This document shows, one piece after another, positions 15,699 to 23,335 of a DNA stretch of 32,800 nt (position 1 is the stretch's first letter; each line of letters starts with the position of its first letter). This DNA comes from Leptospira chreensis (GTDB lineage Bacteria; Spirochaetota; Leptospiria; Leptospirales; Leptospiraceae): contig NZ_JAFFPS010000059.1 in NCBI RefSeq assembly GCF_016919165.1, positions 1-32,800 on the forward strand, given 5' to 3'. The notes under the pieces were generated by a model. That model made no database searches, was not told the DNA's origin, and worked only from the letters and a program-made list of their open reading frames with translations. The translations under genes and the position numbers were made by a program.

Positions 15699-16325
15699 AT
15701 GATTATAAAGTATCTTACTAAACCAAATCCTGAATCATTAATGAAAGCATTTGAAGGATGCCAGGAATTATCTTTTTCAAAAGATGAGTTTTTATTTCAT
15801 GGTGGTGATAAAGTTGCCTATATGGATCTACTGGTTACGGGAGACCTACAAGTTTTTAAATACGATGGGAACATGAATGAAGTTACTTTAACTTTTTTTC
15901 GTCCAGTGTGTATCATTGCTGAATGGGCCGTCATCCAAGGAATTCCATATCCGGCTTCCGGCCGATTTACTAAAAAAAGTACAATTCTCCGAATGCCTCT
16001 CACAGAAGTACAAAGTCGCATTCATAAAAATATAGAACTGAATCACATTCTTATGCATTCTCTAATGAATAAAATTGAGACCTTAAATTTGGCAATCAAC
16101 CGCGGTCTCACAATGGATGCGATGCAAAGGGTGGCGCATTTTTTATTCTATGGAACACCTGATTCCCTAAACTTAAAACAAACACAAATGGCCTCCCTCC
16201 TCTATCTAAGACCAGAAACATTTTCAAGAATCCTCAAACAGCTAAAAGACCAAGGCCTCGTCGACACCCAAAAAGGAGAAATTTCCATCCTCGACAAAGA
16301 GGGTTTACTTAAAATTTTAGCTTAG
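15699..16325 (+). CDS. Crp/Fnr-family regulator, probable NO-responsive DNR/NnrR type
   Basis: A 208-residue protein with an N-terminal cyclic-nucleotide-binding-like beta-roll (about 15-110), a dimerisation helix (about 113-140) and a C-terminal winged helix. The recognition helix reads PETFSR: Glu173, Ser176 and Arg177 match the E-x-x-S-R of FNR, which reads TTGAT, rather than the RETxGR of CRP. There is no FNR-type N-terminal cysteine cluster, so an iron-sulphur O2 sensor is unlikely. The phosphate-binding Arg-Ser of CRP is replaced (AEWAVIQGIPYPASG), so cAMP binding is unlikely. Perfect TTGAT-N4-ATCAA sites lie 4 bp after its stop, before nnrS, and in the norC-norE gap. It is therefore most likely the local NO regulator. 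No clear Shine-Dalgarno precedes ATG 15699; Met15 is an alternative. Confidence 0.87.
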   Translation: MIIKYLTKPNPESLMKAFEGCQELSFSKDEFLFHGGDKVAYMDLLVTGDLQVFKYDGNMNEVTLTFFRPVCIIAEWAVIQGIPYPASGRFTKKSTILRMPLTEVQSRIHKNIELNHILMHSLMNKIETLNLAINRGLTMDAMQRVAHFLFYGTPDSLNLKQTQMASLLYLRPETFSRILKQLKDQGLVDTQKGEISILDKEGLLKILA

Positions 16326-16328
16326 TTC

Positions 16329-16342
16329 TTGATTTGCATCAA
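16329..16342 (+). promoter_or_regulatory. FNR/DNR-type operator before nnrS
   Basis: TTGATTTGCATCAA is a perfect TTGAT-N4-ATCAA palindrome between the regulator gene and nnrS, ending 33 bp before the nnrS ATG. Class II spacing (centre at -41.5) would put the start of transcription on the ATG itself, so activation would need a different geometry or a leaderless mRNA; repression is also possible. A TTCTAAT (16351-16357) lies just downstream. Confidence 0.8.
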
Positions 16343-16375
16343 TGAAATGATTCTAATTTTTATTAGGATCATAGT

Positions 16376-17602
16376 ATGAAGAATTCATTCTTTAGCTTAA
16401 GTTTTTGGAATACAGCCTTCCGTCCTTTTTTTTGGTTTGGTTCTGTTTATGGTGTTTTTGTCATTGGGTTTTGGCTATTAGTACTTTCGAATACAGTTAC
16501 AAATCCAATTAAAATTAATTCTATCCATTGGCATTCCTATGAAATGACTTTTGGATTTTCTAAAGCGATTGTTCTCGGTTTTCTCTTTACCGCTGTCCAA
16601 AATTGGACAAATTCAACCATCCTAAAAGGTCAGAACTTATTTTTCCTACTTTTGTTTTGGGCTCTGGGTAGATTCTCGATGTATCCTCTAGGATTTTTTT
16701 CCTATTTATCTTTTGGTTTGGATATTAGTTCAGACTTGATGGTCATCTACTTATTAGTTCCGAAATTAATGGTACCTACCCAAAAACACAATCGACCGAT
16801 TGTTTTTCATTATGGACTTTTTACCATCTTTCACTTGTTCAGTGGACTTTCTGCTCGCTCTGTTTTAGAACCAGAACTAACTTTACCATTGGTTCATTTG
16901 AGTATTTTTGTGATTCTGTTTTTGATTTTAATCATTGGAGGGAGAGTGGTTCCCTTCTTTTCTGGAGTGGTCATTCCAGGATATTCCTTCAAACGAATTC
17001 CAAAATTAGAAACCGCCATTTTATACTTACCATTTGCTTTTTACGCATTCAAAATAGGGGAATTTTTCTTTTTAAAAAATCAATCTTATCACTTGGATTT
17101 TAAAAGTATCAATTTTGGTTCCTTGGTTCTTCTCATTTCATTTCTCATCTGTTTTTCTTTATTCATTACAAATACCATTCGTTTTCTTTCCTGGAAACCT
17201 TGGAAATCATACAAAACACCTATATTATGGATTTTATATAAGGGTTACTTTTGGGTCTGTTTGGGTTTTTTATTTTATAGTTTATCATTACTTGGATACT
17301 TTCCGGTTTCGTCATCGATCCATAGTTTAACTGTTGGCGGGCTTGGTATCTTTATCTATGGAATGATCACAAGGGTGAGTTTAGGACATACAGGACGGAG
17401 TATTGTTGCCTCTCCCCTAACTGTTTTTGCCTACATCATTTTAAATCTTTCCGTGATTGTGAGAGTTTTTTTTCCATTATTTGGAGAATACAAATGGGCA
17501 TACTATTTATCCGGTTTCGGTTGGATTTTAACTTTTTTGATTTTTCTCATTCAATACACTAAAATTTTATTTAGCCCAAGACCCGACGGAAAACCATCTT
17601 AA
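16376..17602 (+). CDS. nnrS: NnrS family haem/copper membrane protein (NO stress)
   Basis: A 408-residue polytopic inner-membrane protein with about 12 hydrophobic segments. Family motifs are visible: FRPFF at the N-terminus, IHWHSYEMTFGFSKAIVLGFLFTAVQNWT, GGRVVPFFSGVVIPGY and MITRVSLGHTGRSI. NnrS proteins bind haem and copper and protect against NO and its products during denitrification. The usual H-x-HEM motif reads WHSYEM here, so one of the conserved His positions is Tyr. AGGA lies 7 nt before the ATG at 16376. The gene follows the Crp/Fnr-type regulator and is preceded by a perfect TTGAT-N4-ATCAA site, so it belongs to the NO regulon. Its stop is 4 bp from the stop of the convergent norD. 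Confidence 0.92.
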   Translation: MKNSFFSLSFWNTAFRPFFWFGSVYGVFVIGFWLLVLSNTVTNPIKINSIHWHSYEMTFGFSKAIVLGFLFTAVQNWTNSTILKGQNLFFLLLFWALGRFSMYPLGFFSYLSFGLDISSDLMVIYLLVPKLMVPTQKHNRPIVFHYGLFTIFHLFSGLSARSVLEPELTLPLVHLSIFVILFLILIIGGRVVPFFSGVVIPGYSFKRIPKLETAILYLPFAFYAFKIGEFFFLKNQSYHLDFKSINFGSLVLLISFLICFSLFITNTIRFLSWKPWKSYKTPILWILYKGYFWVCLGFLFYSLSLLGYFPVSSSIHSLTVGGLGIFIYGMITRVSLGHTGRSIVASPLTVFAYIILNLSVIVRVFFPLFGEYKWAYYLSGFGWILTFLIFLIQYTKILFSPRPDGKPS

Positions 17603-17606
17603 GTTT

Positions 17607-19358
17607 TTATACACCAATGGCTCTTCGAAAGAATTCTTGTAAAGAATCGAGGAGCCTTTCCGGATGTAACAACATTTGATAACTAGCGTTTCTCATCATG
17701 GCAGGAATTGTTGGTTTCTCTTCCGTTCCAATGGCCAAAGTATAAACTTGAATTCCACTTAACAAACATTCACCAACTGCTTTATTTACATCCTCAATTC
17801 CATACTTACCTTCATACTGATCATAATCATTGGGTCTTGCATCCGTAATTAAAATAATCCATTTTTGTTTGTAAGTGGTTTCTTTGAGTAGGGAATGAAT
17901 ATGGCGAAGTGACGGTCCCACTCGCGTATATCCGATTGGCGAAAGGGAATCCAAACGATCGCGAGCCATGACCCAAGGTTCAGATAATTGTTTTAAATGA
18001 ATGAATTGATTGTAATTACGAGTTCTGGAATAAAAACCAGCAATTCCAAATGGAATTTTCAGTTCAGAAAGAGCTTCTGAAAACAAAAGTAAACTTTCTC
18101 TTTCCACATCTAAAATTCGTTTCTCTTGAATCCAGGAATCTGTAGACAAACTCACATCAACCAGAAAATACAAAACCATATCCGAAACATCTCGAATAGG
18201 ATTCATATAAATCAATTCTGAGGGACTAACTTTTGCTTTGATATCAGCATACCGATCAACAAGCGCATCCAAATCAATATCTGCTCCAGCTATGAGACGT
18301 TTCTTAATTCGTGTTTGGTTTAAGAGAGCGATCATCTTCTTTTTTAGATGATTTAAAGCAGAATGATGTTTTTCTAATATTTGTTTTGTATAAGTATTGT
18401 CTTTTTGTTTTGGATGCTCTTCAACAACAGAACAATAGTTCGGTTTATAATTTTTTAATTTAAAGTCCCATTCAGGGTATGTGAAAGTCGTTCCCACTTC
18501 CTTAGTATCTAAAATTTCAAGTAATGTTCCCACTCCAGATTCACTCGTTCGAGTTGTATGCACAGGATCTTCGGTTCGAATGATATGTTTCAGATTCAAC
18601 TCTTGTAAAGCTTCCTCTTCTTCCATATCTTCTTCCCCATCAATGTCTCGCCATTGCCCATCAAATTCTTCTACAGTTTCAATCTTTTCAAAATTGTGAC
18701 CCAAAGTGTACTCTTCGATTTTTTTCTCATCCACTTCCAAAAGTTCGGCATCTCTCGGATCTAATTTCTGTTTTGATTCTTTAGATTGGATCTTTTGTTT
18801 TGTTACTTGTGACTTAAAATCCTTACCAGATGGATTTAACACTTTCCCATCAATCTTAGGAGCTGATGCCTGAAGGAGTAAGGACTTGATTTTTGTAAAC
18901 TGCAAAGGATCTTTTTTACGAATCCCCAATCTTTCTTTTCGGATTTCTTTCCAATCACCGGAAATACCAGAAAACTGTTTTAGAAATTTTCGAAAGGAGA
19001 AATAAAATCCTTCGTTTGATAAAGGGAGGTTTATATTATTTTTTTTAGGATCGTATTTCAAATCATAAAGAAAAGAAAGATAAGCTAGGAAAATACGAAC
19101 AAATGTTTTAGAAATAGATTCGGAGGGAAACAGGTAAACTATCTCTGGAATTTTTAGAAAATTCTGTCCGAGTGAAACAGTATCACCACCAAGAATGAGA
19201 GTGACCGTTTCTTTTCTGAGTAACTGCAAATACTTAAGGATTCTCACCTCTTCTGATTTGATATTGTATGCATAATACGGATTAGGTGGTGTGAGTTTTT
19301 TACGTATTTTTTTCCAAAGTTTATGGCCTTGGTAAAATAAAAACTGATCCCATTCCAA
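17607..19358 (-). CDS. norD: Nitric oxide reductase activation protein NorD (VWA domain)
   Basis: A 583-residue cytoplasmic protein. The N-terminal ~250 residues are charged and poorly conserved, with an acidic run near 225-250. The C-terminal ~200 residues form a von Willebrand A domain with the MIDAS motif D-V-S-L-S (Asp401, Ser403, Ser405) and LITDARPNDYDQYEGKYGIEDV, typical of NorD. NorD works with the AAA+ ATPase NorQ to mature NorBC, probably by inserting the non-haem iron. The start is taken as TTG at 19358: AGGA lies 7 nt upstream, directly at the norQ stop. The nearest ATG (19353) is out of frame, and the first in-frame internal Met is far inside. It is last in the norCBQD operon. 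Confidence 0.93.
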   Translation of the reverse strand: MEWDQFLFYQGHKLWKKIRKKLTPPNPYYAYNIKSEEVRILKYLQLLRKETVTLILGGDTVSLGQNFLKIPEIVYLFPSESISKTFVRIFLAYLSFLYDLKYDPKKNNINLPLSNEGFYFSFRKFLKQFSGISGDWKEIRKERLGIRKKDPLQFTKIKSLLLQASAPKIDGKVLNPSGKDFKSQVTKQKIQSKESKQKLDPRDAELLEVDEKKIEEYTLGHNFEKIETVEEFDGQWRDIDGEEDMEEEEALQELNLKHIIRTEDPVHTTRTSESGVGTLLEILDTKEVGTTFTYPEWDFKLKNYKPNYCSVVEEHPKQKDNTYTKQILEKHHSALNHLKKKMIALLNQTRIKKRLIAGADIDLDALVDRYADIKAKVSPSELIYMNPIRDVSDMVLYFLVDVSLSTDSWIQEKRILDVERESLLLFSEALSELKIPFGIAGFYSRTRNYNQFIHLKQLSEPWVMARDRLDSLSPIGYTRVGPSLRHIHSLLKETTYKQKWIILITDARPNDYDQYEGKYGIEDVNKAVGECLLSGIQVYTLAIGTEEKPTIPAMMRNASYQMLLHPERLLDSLQEFFRRAIGV

Positions 19359-19367
19359 AGTCAGATC

Positions 19368-20150
19368 CTAAAAGATCAGATCGAAGCTATCTTGTAGAGC
19401 TCCAATCGTATCGGGATCATCGGAAAGAGGTAGAATGATCGCAGTCCTTCCGGCAAGTCGCGGTGATAATCCTTTTGCCATCAATTTTGCACAAGAAACA
19501 AGTAACCTCGTTGATACGGTTTCCGCTAATCCTAACTCTGGTTGATTGCGAACAAGGCCCGCAAACTGAACTAATTTTTTGGCAATGGATTCACTGATTT
19601 CGGTTTCCCCCATTACAATTTTTTCTTCCAACGAAGCTTTGGGATAAGGAAAGTCCATTCCAATAAATCGTTGTTTGGTGGATGGTTTTAGTTCTTTAAA
19701 CCCTCTTTGGTATCCAGGATTATAGGAGGCTACGAGCAAAAAATCGGGATGTGCGATTATTTCTTCATTTTTTCTTTCTAGGTATAAAGTGCGGCGATGG
19801 TCTGTTAAGGAGTGGATTGTTACGAGAGTGTCTGGCCTTGCCTCCGCAATTTCATCCAAATAGACAATAGCGCCTTCTTTGACAGCCGTGGTCAACGGCC
19901 CATCCATCCAAATGGTATCAGCTCCTTTGACAATAAATCTACCCACCAAATCTACAGAGGAGGTTTCATCATTACACAAAATGGTAATTAATCTACGATC
20001 CATTAAGTGAGCCATATATTCCAAAAATCGCGATTTACCAGATCCTGTAGGCCCTTTCAACAAAAGCGGCAGAGAATTCTCCGCCGCCATTTGAAAGATT
20101 TCTACTTCCTTACCAATTGGTTCGTAATAGGGTGCTTTCTTCGTTAACAT
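19368..20150 (-). CDS. norQ: MoxR-type AAA+ ATPase NorQ
   Basis: A 260-residue CbbQ/NirQ/NorQ-family ATPase, the usual length. Walker A is GPTGSGKS (33-40), Walker B is IVYLDE (95-100), and ASYNPGYQRG and the late AxxL-S-x-RLLVSCAKL sensor-2 region are present. With NorD it forms a chaperone-like complex needed to activate cytochrome c-dependent NO reductase. It begins 3 bp after norB ends and is followed by norD after 9 bp, so translation is likely coupled. The stop is TAG. Confidence 0.95.
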   Translation of the reverse strand: MLTKKAPYYEPIGKEVEIFQMAAENSLPLLLKGPTGSGKSRFLEYMAHLMDRRLITILCNDETSSVDLVGRFIVKGADTIWMDGPLTTAVKEGAIVYLDEIAEARPDTLVTIHSLTDHRRTLYLERKNEEIIAHPDFLLVASYNPGYQRGFKELKPSTKQRFIGMDFPYPKASLEEKIVMGETEISESIAKKLVQFAGLVRNQPELGLAETVSTRLLVSCAKLMAKGLSPRLAGRTAIILPLSDDPDTIGALQDSFDLIF

Positions 20151-20153
20151 AAA

Positions 20154-21503
20154 TTAATCGAGATCACCAACATTTTTTCCAATCGCCTCGTTTGAGGGAA
20201 GTCCATGTCGAATGAAATCAACAATAAAGTAAGCGATTCCAATCGCGAATAGAGTGGCAGCAAGTAACATTCCAATGAAGTGGAAAATGATTTCTTTTTG
20301 TACAACCAAAAAATCCATTCCTAACTTGCGCTCCAAATAAACTTGTGTGATTCCAGCAACAGCGAGGGCTCCCGTCATTCCTAACATCCCAATATTTGAT
20401 GCCCAGAATGCTAAATAACCAGACATTCCGGTAAACAGTTTTCTTCCGGTTAAATTTGGCATCGCGTAGGAGATAACAGCTAACACTAACATGGCGTAAG
20501 CGCCCCAAAAAGCGAGGTGTCCATGCATTGCCGTGATGAGTGTTCCATGTGTCCATTGATTAACAGCAGGCCATGTATGAGCAAATCCAAGAAAACCAGC
20601 TCCAATAAAAGACATCATAGCACTTCCGAGTGTCCAATAGAGAGCAATTTTGTTTGGATGGTTTTTTCCTTTTTTACGATACATATTCAGTGCCCAGATC
20701 GCCATACCCAAGAAGGCAAGAGGTTCTAAAGCAGAAAAAATACCACCGACCATAAGCCAATACTTAGGAGTTCCTATCCAATAGTAATGGTGACCTGTTC
20801 CTAAAATTCCAGAAAGGAAAGTTAAACCGACAACCACATAGAGCCACTTCTCGATGACTTCCCTGTCCACCCCAGTGAGTTTGATGAGTAAAAAAGAAAG
20901 GATACCACCCATGATGAGTTCCCATACTCCCTCAACCCAAAGATGCACGACCCACCATCGAAAGTAGGAATCGATCGTTTGATTGTCGAAGTAAATCATA
21001 CCAGGTAAGTAAAGTAAGGCGGCACATAACAACCCAAAGAAAAGTACAAGCTGTGTTGTACTTCTTTTTTTTGCATCCCAAATGGTCATAGCGATGTTAA
21101 ACAAAAAAGTTAAAACATTCACAACAACCAAGTAGTCCAGTGGCCTTGGTATTTCCAAAAACTTACGTCCTTCCCACCAATTAAAGTGAAATCCAATAAT
21201 TGCAATCACTCCAACAACTACCCAAGAAATGAGTTGGATGTACGCAAGTTTTACACTATATAGTTCCCTATCTGATTCTTCAGGGATGATATAATAGGCT
21301 GCACCCATAAATCCAGTTAACAACCATACAACGAGTAAATTTGTATGTGTGGCACGAGCTGTATTAAATGGAATGTAATCATGTAATCCATCCATTCCGA
21401 TACGAGCAAATCCCATAATGAAGCCATATACGATTTGTAAAGATAAGAGTAACATACAAGTTGCAAAGAACCAATATGCGACCTTTTGTGATTGGAATCT
21501 CAT
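20154..21503 (-). CDS. norB: Nitric oxide reductase large subunit NorB
   Basis: A 449-residue haem-copper-oxidase-type membrane protein with 12 membrane segments, the catalytic subunit of cNOR (2 NO + 2e- + 2H+ to N2O + H2O). All metal ligands are visible: His53 in ATHTNLLVVW (haem b), His187 in VVHLWVEGVWELI with Glu191 and Glu195 (the conserved glutamates near FeB), His238-His239 in GTGHHYYWIG (FeB), and His327 and His329 in MHGHLAFWG (haem b3 and b). The cNOR length and the separate norC show it is not the quinol-dependent qNOR type, which has an N-terminal extension. AAGGAG lies just before the ATG. It is 9 bp downstream of norC. Confidence 0.97.
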   Translation of the reverse strand: MRFQSQKVAYWFFATCMLLLSLQIVYGFIMGFARIGMDGLHDYIPFNTARATHTNLLVVWLLTGFMGAAYYIIPEESDRELYSVKLAYIQLISWVVVGVIAIIGFHFNWWEGRKFLEIPRPLDYLVVVNVLTFLFNIAMTIWDAKKRSTTQLVLFFGLLCAALLYLPGMIYFDNQTIDSYFRWWVVHLWVEGVWELIMGGILSFLLIKLTGVDREVIEKWLYVVVGLTFLSGILGTGHHYYWIGTPKYWLMVGGIFSALEPLAFLGMAIWALNMYRKKGKNHPNKIALYWTLGSAMMSFIGAGFLGFAHTWPAVNQWTHGTLITAMHGHLAFWGAYAMLVLAVISYAMPNLTGRKLFTGMSGYLAFWASNIGMLGMTGALAVAGITQVYLERKLGMDFLVVQKEIIFHFIGMLLAATLFAIGIAYFIVDFIRHGLPSNEAIGKNVGDLD

Positions 21504-21512
21504 TGTTTCTCC

Positions 21513-22217
21513 TTATTTCAATGCAGAAAGATAAGTAACGATATCTTTTCTTTCTGGATCAGTTAACGGCAACTTTGGCATATTTGTTCCCGGTTTGATG
21601 GCCTGTGGATTTGATAACCAACGATTGAGATAATCAGAATCAAATTTACTTCCAACATGATCAAGTGCCGGCCCAACATTTCCGCCTTTTCCACCTACCG
21701 AATGACAGGCGACACAAAGTTGAGAAAATTTTTCTGGTTGGGTGACAACAACAGCATTTGTTTTAGTTTGTGGTGCCGGAGGAGTCGCAATCGAATCAAT
21801 AGGAATGTTTGGTTTCGGAGGCCAGCCGTTGGCATCAATTTTACCCACCCAATCCAAAAAGGCGATGACTTGTCCCTTTTCTTCTTTAGAGAAGTTGTAC
21901 TTCACCATTTTGCGTTCCCCAGGAAACATAGCCTCTGGATCATCCAAAAACACATCGATCCAAGTGGCCCCTCGCCTTTCGACAACCTTGGTTAAGTCAG
22001 GTGCATAATACCCACCTTCACCTAACAGTGTATGGCATCCCATACAATTGTTTTTTTCCCAAATTTCTTTACCTTTCAAAACATCTTCTGTGATGTTTTG
22101 TGCATTCGTTCGGGAATCGGTTTGTCGCAAGGTATCCACAGTGAGAAACACAAAGACAGCACTAAACAAAAAAGTGCCTCCCAAAAAGAACGCCCTAGCT
22201 TGCGATTTTGATAGCAT
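21513..22217 (-). CDS. norC: Nitric oxide reductase subunit C fused to a second cytochrome c domain (di-haem NorC)
   Basis: A 234-residue membrane-anchored periplasmic cytochrome. One N-terminal membrane helix (about 9-30) precedes a canonical NorC domain with haem motif CMGCH (58-62) and PGERKM-x-x-(Y/F)-N-F (Met104 as likely ligand). This is where NorC normally ends, at about 150 residues. Here a Pro-rich linker (133-152) leads to a second class I cytochrome c domain with CVACH (168-172) and GTNMPKL (Met213). The second haem could replace or dock the soluble electron donor. The start ATG 22217 has a strong AGGAGG 5 nt upstream. A TACAAT -10 and a perfect FNR/DNR-type site precede it at class II spacing. 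Confidence 0.95.
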   Translation of the reverse strand: MLSKSQARAFFLGGTFLFSAVFVFLTVDTLRQTDSRTNAQNITEDVLKGKEIWEKNNCMGCHTLLGEGGYYAPDLTKVVERRGATWIDVFLDDPEAMFPGERKMVKYNFSKEEKGQVIAFLDWVGKIDANGWPPKPNIPIDSIATPPAPQTKTNAVVVTQPEKFSQLCVACHSVGGKGGNVGPALDHVGSKFDSDYLNRWLSNPQAIKPGTNMPKLPLTDPERKDIVTYLSALK

Positions 22218-22245
22218 TCTTGCCTCCTATTTTCCAGTTTTTTGA

Positions 22246-22251
22246 ATTGTA
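22246..22251 (-). promoter_or_regulatory. -10 element of the norC promoter
   Basis: On the minus strand the hexamer is TACAAT. Exactly 22 nt separate it from the edge of the TTGAT-N4-ATCAA site, as expected when an FNR-type activator is centred at -41.5. Transcription would start near 22239, giving a leader of about 22 nt that contains the AGGAGG. Confidence 0.65.
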
Positions 22252-22273
22252 GTTGCAGATTATGCTATGTGCA

Positions 22274-22287
22274 TTGATTTACATCAA
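22274..22287. promoter_or_regulatory. FNR/DNR-type operator between norC and norE
   Basis: TTGATTTACATCAA is a perfect palindromic TTGAT-N4-ATCAA in the 305-bp divergent gap. Being symmetric it can serve both sides. Towards norC it fits class II spacing to TACAAT; towards norE the same spacing meets TAACAT (22310-22315), a weaker 4/6 match. The other parts of this gap are a 10-bp inverted repeat, a small possible ORF and a ~200-nt leader for norE. Confidence 0.85.
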
Positions 22288-22302
22288 GTACGAATTTGAA
22301 TT

Positions 22303-22330
22303 TTTCTAATAACATAAAGTTTATTAGAAA
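22303..22330. repeat. Perfect 10-bp inverted repeat in the norE promoter/leader
   Basis: Arms TTTCTAATAA (22303-22312) and TTATTAGAAA (22321-22330) flank 8 bases. It overlaps the predicted norE -10 and start of transcription, 15 bp from the FNR/DNR-type site. It could be an operator for a second regulator or an AT-rich stem at the 5' end of the norE mRNA. Confidence 0.5.
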
Positions 22331-22378
22331 GAACACATGTTAATTGCTACTTAGAATCATTCAATTGTATAGGAAACC

Positions 22379-22450
22379 ATGTTCAATCGAATTAATAAGT
22401 ACAGATTGTTCGCTTATGAAGTAAAAATAGCAATGATAGAATTAGAATAA
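22379..22450 (+). CDS. Possible 23-codon leader peptide upstream of norE
   Basis: An ATG-to-TAA frame of 23 codons lies in the norE leader, with AGGA 4 nt before the ATG. It has a basic N-terminal half and an acidic C-terminal end (MIELE). It ends 72 bp before norE. A frame this short is often accidental in AT-rich DNA, and no family is recognised. Confidence 0.2.
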   Translation: MFNRINKYRLFAYEVKIAMIELE

Positions 22451-22522
22451 TTCGCAATTTTGTTTTATAGACAAATTGAATATTCTAGTGTTTATAAATC
22501 ATTCCTAGTAAAGGAGAATTTC

Positions 22523-23095
22523 ATGAATGAAGAAACAGAACCACTGAACGAATCCTTATGGTACCCACCGGGAGGTATCCTCATTTGGATGATTGTCCTT
22601 GTCGAAGTTCTTACCTTTTGTTTGGGAATTGGTTCTTTGGTGTATGATAAGTCCAAAGATCCTGCTGGTTTTTTGTTTTTACAATCGCATCTAAACAAAA
22701 ATTTTGCATTTTTTAATACGATCTTCTTACTTACTAGTGGTTTTTGTATCGCGCTTGCCTTAGAATTTCGAACCAAAGCGAAGTTAAACCTTTATACAAT
22801 CTTTTTATCTGCGTCCATACTATTCGGCATTGGATTTTTGTTTTTAAAATTTTATGAATTTAGAGAGAAATGGATGTTAGGTTTCACTCTAGAGACTAGC
22901 AATTTCTTCAGTTATTATTGGTTACTTACTGGATTTCATTATTTGCATGTAGCAGTGGGAATTCTTATTCTTTTGATTGTGTATTATGGACGAAAAACGA
23001 TTTCCACGGAAAACCTAGAAGCAGGCGCCGTTTTTTGGCATATGTGTGATTTGATTTGGCTACTACTTTATCCTGCTCTCTATTTGATTCAATAG
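22523..23095 (+). CDS. norE: Cytochrome c oxidase subunit III-like protein NorE
   Basis: A 190-residue protein with five hydrophobic segments in the pattern of heme-copper oxidase subunit III. Conserved features are the N-terminal W-x-P-P-G-G-x-x-x-W, SNFFSYYWLLTGFHYLHVAVG and the final FWHMCDLIWLLLYPALYLI. Short COX3-like proteins beside norCB are called NorE; they support NO reductase activity but are not catalytic. The ATG at 22523 was chosen because AAAGGAG lies 6 nt upstream. An in-frame start at 22460 has no such site and would add a non-hydrophobic extension. It is divergent from norC and followed by norF. Confidence 0.88.
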   Translation: MNEETEPLNESLWYPPGGILIWMIVLVEVLTFCLGIGSLVYDKSKDPAGFLFLQSHLNKNFAFFNTIFLLTSGFCIALALEFRTKAKLNLYTIFLSASILFGIGFLFLKFYEFREKWMLGFTLETSNFFSYYWLLTGFHYLHVAVGILILLIVYYGRKTISTENLEAGAVFWHMCDLIWLLLYPALYLIQ

Positions 23096-23104
23096 GAAAA
23101 CAAA

Positions 23105-23335
23105 ATGAAAATCATCATACTTACATATTCCATTCTTATGTTCATTGTTTATTTTTCTTTTTTCGGAATGGGACAAATGATTCCAGGAAATTGGAATCTG
23201 ATTCTAATGAGTGCCATCAAGTTTTTATTAATTTGTTTTGTCTTTATGAACCTAAAAGGGGCCAATCTGTTTTGGAAAATTTTATTTCCAATCCTGATTG
23301 GAATTTACTCATTCAGTATTTTGGTTCTGACTTAA
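23105..23335 (+). CDS. norF: Small membrane protein NorF (COX4-like)
   Basis: A 76-residue protein with three predicted membrane helices (about 2-20, 30-48 and 55-75). The middle stretch AIKFLLICFVFMNLKGANLFWK matches the K-F-L-x-x-x-x-F-M-x-L-x-x-A-x-x-F-W pattern of NorF and other prokaryotic subunit IV-like proteins. It follows norE by 9 bp with AGGA before the ATG. NorF helps NO reductase assembly or function in denitrifiers. Its stop overlaps the stop of the convergent mtnC in TTAA. Confidence 0.82.
   Translation: MKIIILTYSILMFIVYFSFFGMGQMIPGNWNLILMSAIKFLLICFVFMNLKGANLFWKILFPILIGIYSFSILVLT

Noticed and set aside
15699..16325. The Crp/Fnr-family regulator as the cAMP receptor for the nearby cyclase pair
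   Set aside because: The phosphate-binding Arg-Ser of CRP is replaced by Pro-Ala in the equivalent loop, and the recognition helix is FNR-like and matched by local TTGAT sites. cAMP sensing is therefore unlikely.
22460..22522. N-terminal extension of NorE from 22460
   Set aside because: The added 21 residues are polar and unlike NorE, while AAAGGAG correctly spaced before ATG 22523 marks the start.
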